A stretch of DNA of 13,952 nt from JAFGED01 sp964551295. GTDB taxonomy: Bacteria > Chloroflexota > Anaerolineae > B4-G1. How positions within the stretch are numbered: the stretch's first letter is position 1; every line of letters starts with the position of its first letter. The notes below the pieces were generated by a model. It worked only from the letters and a program-made list of their open reading frames with translations, searched no databases and was not told the origin of the DNA. A program made the translations under genes and the position numbers. This document shows, in pieces, positions 13,188 to 13,952 of this stretch. The stretch covers positions 1-13,952 of the forward strand of contig CAZKDJ010000108.1 in the NCBI GenBank assembly GCA_964551295.1. Reading direction: 5' to 3'.

Positions 13188-13206
13188 GTTACTAGGAGGA
13201 AATGGT

Positions 13207-13952
13207 ATGAGCAAAATAATCGGTATCGACTTGGGAACGACAAACTCTGTAGTTGCCGTCATGGAGGGTGGTGACCCCGTCGTGATCCCGACCGCCGAGG
13301 GGGGCCGTCTGTGTCCTTCGGTTGTCGCGTTTACGAAAAACAAAGAACGCCCCGTGGGACAGACCGCCCGCCGGCAGGCCGTGGTCAACTCGGAGAACAC
13401 CGTGTTCTCCGTCAAGCGACTGATGGGCCGTCGCTACGACGATCCCAATGTCACCAAAGCGCGCGAGATTCTGCCCTACAAGATCGTGGAAGGGTCGACG
13501 GGCGACGCGCGCATCCACATCCCGCAGACCGGCAAGGAGTACACGCCGCAAGAGATTTCGGCGATGGTGCTGGCCAAGCTCAAGCGGGACGCAGAGGCCT
13601 ACCTGGGCGAGGAGGTCAAACAGGCTGTCATCACCGTGCCCGCTTACTTTAACGATAGCCAGCGGCAGGCCACCAAGGACGCCGGCCAGATTGCCGGACT
13701 GGAGGTGCTGCGCATCATCAACGAGCCGACGGCGGCCAGCCTGGCCTACGGGCTGGACAAGAAAGAGGCCGAGACGATCCTGGTCTTTGACCTGGGTGGC
13801 GGCACCCTCGACGTCTCCGTATTGGATGTGGGCGAGGGCGTGGTCGAGGTGCAGTCCACCAGTGGCGACACCTTCCTGGGTGGCGACGACTGGGATCAGC
13901 GCATCACCGACTATATCGCCGACGAGTTCAAGAAGGATCAGGGCATCGACCT
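13207..13952 (+). CDS. dnaK: Chaperone DnaK (Hsp70), 3' truncated by window edge
   Basis: N-terminal 248 residues of the Hsp70 chaperone, an ATP-driven folding machine working with DnaJ and GrpE in the cytoplasm. The visible part is most of the actin-like ATPase domain: phosphate-1 motif GIDLGTTNS (6-14), VPAYFNDSQRQATKDAG (144-160), INEPTAASLAYGL and phosphate-2 DLGGGTLD (195-202), then GGDDWDQ near 225. The substrate-binding half lies beyond the window. The ATG at 13207 has AGGAGG seven bases upstream; the ATG at 13202 is out of frame and stops at once. No grpE or hrcA precedes it here, so dnaK leads its transcript on this side. GGDDWDQ rather than the proteobacterial GGEDFD agrees with a Chloroflexota or Gram-positive-like source. 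Confidence 0.98.
   Translation, partial: MSKIIGIDLGTTNSVVAVMEGGDPVVIPTAEGGRLCPSVVAFTKNKERPVGQTARRQAVVNSENTVFSVKRLMGRRYDDPNVTKAREILPYKIVEGSTGDARIHIPQTGKEYTPQEISAMVLAKLKRDAEAYLGEEVKQAVITVPAYFNDSQRQATKDAGQIAGLEVLRIINEPTAASLAYGLDKKEAETILVFDLGGGTLDVSVLDVGEGVVEVQSTSGDTFLGGDDWDQRITDYIADEFKKDQGID

Noticed and set aside
12909..13206. CIRCE/HrcA operator or clear sigma-70 promoter for dnaK
   Set aside because: No TTAGCACTC-N9-GAGTGCTAA match was found, and TATACT (13056) and TATATT (13080) lack acceptable -35 partners.
1..13952. CRISPR array, transposase, phage or toxin-antitoxin genes
   Set aside because: No regularly spaced 25-40-bp repeats and no matching protein families were seen; the repeats present have periods of 7, 8, 11 and 18 bp.

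Overview
The window reads as a chromosomal piece of a moderately high G+C bacterium, most likely a member of the Chloroflexota (Anaerolineae-like). That assignment is an inference from three things: the DnaK variant (GGDDWDQ near residue 225), the mix of many PAS/GAF sensor kinases with an O-antigen-ligase/glycosidase fusion, and many short degenerate tandem repeats. No rRNA, tRNA, CRISPR array, insertion sequence or phage gene was recognised.

Layout, left to right. (1) A 5'-truncated GAF-PAS histidine kinase (+, to 1445). (2) A non-coding stretch (1446-1746) with two plus-directed terminator hairpins, an 11-bp-period direct repeat and a CU-rich segment; it may hold a small RNA. (3) A receiver-only response regulator (-, 1747-2118), divergent from an SsnA-like amidohydrolase (+, 2281-3630). 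(4) A two-gene unit with its own TTGACA/TACAAT promoter: a CBS-CBS-ACT protein (3734-4402) and a free methionine-(R)-sulfoxide reductase-like GAF protein (4409-4873). (5) A 1006-residue membrane protein (-, 4839-7859) joining a glycoside-hydrolase-like domain, a beta-sandwich-like domain and an O-antigen ligase/polymerase domain. (6) A DUF523/TudS-like protein (+, 8165-8644) behind a REP-like palindrome. (7) A 1414-residue hybrid kinase, PAS3-GAF2-PAS2-HisKA-HATPase-REC (-, 8664-12908). (8) The start of dnaK (+, 13207 to the end), preceded by a leader hairpin.

The genes do not form one pathway. Two themes recur: phosphorelay signalling (two kinases and a receiver), and stress or repair (DnaK, the methionine sulfoxide reductase-like protein, and the DUF523 protein that may bind an Fe-S cluster). 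The CBS-ACT and reductase genes look co-transcribed and could form a methionine/redox module.

The most distinctive points are the glycosidase-ligase fusion whose expected nucleophile Glu is His, the possible small RNA with an anti-Shine-Dalgarno-like stretch, and at least five different short-period repeats, some inside reading frames. Three plus-strand genes share a TTGNCN-N17/18-TACAATG promoter, and two genes appear nearly leaderless.
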